Below, piece by piece: positions 6,323 through 7,104 of a stretch of 7,104 nucleotides of DNA; the first letter of the stretch is position 1; each line of letters starts with the position of its first letter. This DNA is from DATKMG01 sp035541995 (lineage in GTDB: Bacteria; Acidobacteriota; Terriglobia; Versatilivoradales; Versatilivoraceae). The DNA is taken from positions 1-7,104 of the forward strand of contig DATKMG010000318.1 in the NCBI GenBank assembly GCA_035541995.1, read 5' to 3'. The position numbers and the translations under genes are program-made. The notes beneath the pieces are model-generated. The model did not search any database. It had not been told where the DNA came from and saw nothing but the letters and a program-made list of their open reading frames with translations.

Positions 6323-6413
6323 TGAAAATGCGGTTTTCATGGGCGCCGCGAGGGCGCGGCGTCTCCATCCTACTGGAGCCGGGACGCCTTGTTCCCGTTC
6401 TCCAGCATTTTCA
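6323..6413 (+). ncRNA. Candidate structured RNA element (three-way junction)
   Basis: Three nested or adjacent stems can coexist. The closing stem is TGAAAATG (6323-6330) with CATTTTCA (6406-6413). A GC-rich hairpin is CGCCGCG (6344-6350)-AGGG-CGCGGCG (6355-6361), extendable by ATGG (6339-6342) with CCAT (6365-6368). An imperfect hairpin is CTGGAG (6373-6378) with CTCCAG (6400-6405), with inner CGGGA (6380-6384) and TCCCG (6393-6397). TTTTCATG occurs at both 6334-6341 and 6408-6415, so TGAAAA can pair with either copy, giving two exclusive folds. It starts 48 nt after the HEAT stop and has no U-run, so it is not a plain intrinsic terminator. It does not match the c-di-GMP-I riboswitch consensus as I know it. 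The strand is assumed from the neighbours. Confidence 0.35.
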
Positions 6414-6426
6414 TGTTACGTAGTGT

Positions 6427-6438
6427 CCCCGGATGGGG
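6427..6438 (+). repeat. Short hairpin CCCC-GGAT-GGGG
   Basis: A 4-bp all-GC stem with a GGAT tetraloop lies just after the larger structured block. It is followed by GAGAGGCTTTTATG. The weak T-run makes it at best a poor terminator. Confidence 0.25.
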
Positions 6439-6659
6439 CATGAGAGGCTTTTATGATGAAGTTTCAGAATCCAATTGAGTGGAAGGTAAGCTGAAAGATT
6501 TTTCCTGGCCTAATGGCGCCCCCAACGTCAGTCAAGGGGTCTCATTATCTTGTTGCTGTGCCTCACCGTAACCCAAGATCATGTGGAATCTGCCGTGAAT
6601 CTCAGTACGATAGGCACAAAACTCTCCAAAAGAATCGGAGAAAAGTCCAAGAAACTGGC

Positions 6660-6688
6660 TTGACAGTCACATATTTCTATACTAACGT
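6660..6688 (+). promoter_or_regulatory. Possible promoter of the HTH-pilM transcription unit
   Basis: A perfect TTGACA (6660-6665) is followed after 17 nt by TAACGT (6683-6688), which keeps only the T, A and final T of a -10. A better-looking TATACT (6678-6683) is only 12 nt away, too close for standard sigma70. The assignment is weak. Confidence 0.3.
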
Positions 6689-6741
6689 GCCTCCACAATT
6701 GACCGATAAGTGGGAGCAGACCTTACTTTGGGGAACGACTA

Positions 6742-6939
6742 ATGGTCCAGCCCAAGGAAGTGATGAATATCAGGGAAGCTTCCCATTACCTGGGGATTTC
6801 ACCCGACACCCTTTATAGATATGTGACCGCGGAGAGGGTTCCCGCCTTTAAGTTAGGCAACCGGTGGCGATTCAAGAAGACTGTTCTGGATGAGTGGATG
6901 GAAATCAAAAGCAAACATGGGATTAAAGAAAAAAAATAA
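6742..6939 (+). CDS. Small excisionase/MerR-type helix-turn-helix DNA-binding protein
   Basis: This 65-residue protein is essentially one winged-HTH domain of the excisionase (HTH_17, xis/BldC-like) family. The HTH is REASHYLGISPDTLYRYV (11-28), followed by the wing VPAFKLGNRWRFKKTVLDEW (33-52) and a lysine-rich tail. In this family such domains bind DNA as small regulators or architectural factors. The ATG at 6742 has GGGGAA (6730-6735) 6 nt before it. An alternative ATG at 6763, after AAGGA (6754-6758, 4-nt spacer), would start right at the domain (MNIREASHYLG) and is nearly as plausible. The gene ends 58 nt before pilM on the same strand, so the two are probably cotranscribed and it may regulate the pilus genes. 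No integrase or phage gene is nearby, which argues against a true excisionase. Confidence 0.85.
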   Translation: MVQPKEVMNIREASHYLGISPDTLYRYVTAERVPAFKLGNRWRFKKTVLDEWMEIKSKHGIKEKK

Positions 6940-6997
6940 AGTTCGGATTTTCTTCTCTCGATACACTGATTTTAACTCTTTGATCAGGAACTAAGAC

Positions 6998-7104
6998 GTG
7001 CAATTTCTCACCCGACAAAAACCCTTGGTCGGCCTGGACATCGGCTCCAGTTGTGTAAAGGCTGTGGAAATTCGACGGATCAAGAAGGGGTACGAGGTCG
7101 TTCA
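6998..7104 (+). CDS. pilM: PilM, type IV pilus assembly protein, N-terminal part (cut by window end)
   Basis: The first 35 codons are visible, starting at GTG 6998 with AGGAA (6986-6990) 7 nt upstream. The start MQFLTRQKPLVGLDIGSS, continuing into CVKAVEI, is the characteristic N-terminus of PilM. This is a cytoplasmic protein with an actin-like (FtsA-like) ATPase fold that binds the PilN tail and links the inner-membrane platform (PilN, PilO) to the assembly motors. LDIGSS is the phosphate-1 loop of that fold. The gene runs off the window, and pilN and pilO would be expected to follow. The frame was read directly, since it is too short at the window edge to stand out as an open frame. Confidence 0.88.
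   Translation, partial: MQFLTRQKPLVGLDIGSSCVKAVEIRRIKKGYEVV

Larger units (their letters stand above)
6276..6741. other. Gene-free spacer rich in inverted repeats
   Basis: I support no protein gene in these 466 nt. A 101-codon plus-strand frame (6513-6818) has no recognisable domain and runs out of frame into the HTH gene. The spacer holds the structured block 6323-6413, a CCCC-GGAT-GGGG hairpin at 6427-6438, and a 13-codon mini-frame (6453-6494) preceded by GAGAGG. A TTGACA at 6660-6665 may be a -35 for the HTH gene, with a poor TAACGT 17 nt on. Confidence 0.6.

Noticed and set aside
6453..6494. 13-codon mini-frame (MMKFQNPIEWKVS) with GAGAGG upstream
   Set aside because: It could be a leader peptide, but nothing beyond the weak ribosome binding site supports translation.
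6513..6818. 101-codon plus-strand open frame
   Set aside because: It runs out of frame into the clear HTH gene and has no recognisable domain.

Overview
The window carries two divergently transcribed gene blocks. It looks like a Gram-negative, non-Enterobacterial bacterium with moderate GC content. The gene set (a Tat-exported three-subunit molybdenum hydroxylase, a membrane-anchored HEAT-repeat protein, an excisionase-type HTH protein and the start of pilM) would suit Acidobacteriota or a deltaproteobacterial-type lineage. That placement is an impression from protein style, not something the sequence proves.

Region 1-436 holds no convincing gene. It contains several inverted repeats, the best being a 12-bp stem at 348-382 that fits the 3' end of the minus-strand operon transcript. 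Region 437-4425 (minus strand) is a tight operon of four genes: a [2Fe-2S] subunit with a twin-arginine signal, the molybdopterin catalytic subunit, an FAD-binding subunit, and a small five-cysteine protein of unknown function. Gene junctions are an 8-nt overlap, a 1-nt overlap and a 2-nt gap, each with a strong Shine-Dalgarno. Electrons would pass from an unknown aldehyde or N-heterocycle substrate at the Moco centre through two [2Fe-2S] clusters to FAD. Only the small subunit carries an export signal, so the folded complex would leave the cytoplasm by hitch-hiking through Tat.

Region 4426-4952 is the divergent intergenic space. It holds a good sigma70-type promoter for the operon (TTGACA-18-TATCAT on the minus strand), two dyad elements at and just after the predicted transcript start, and a perfect 14-bp tandem repeat.

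Region 4953-6275 (plus strand) encodes a 440-residue HEAT-repeat protein with an N-terminal membrane anchor or signal peptide. A 466-nt gene-free stretch follows. It contains a compact set of inverted repeats at 6323-6413 that can fold as a three-way junction with an alternative pairing. Then come a 65-residue HTH protein (6742-6939) and the first 35 codons of pilM (6998 onward), the cytoplasmic actin-like ATPase-fold component of the type IV pilus inner-membrane platform, cut by the window edge.

The molybdenum hydroxylase operon and the pilus-side genes show no obvious functional link. The points most worth a second look are the small cysteine protein ending the operon, the 6323-6413 structure, and the operator-like dyads of the divergent region.
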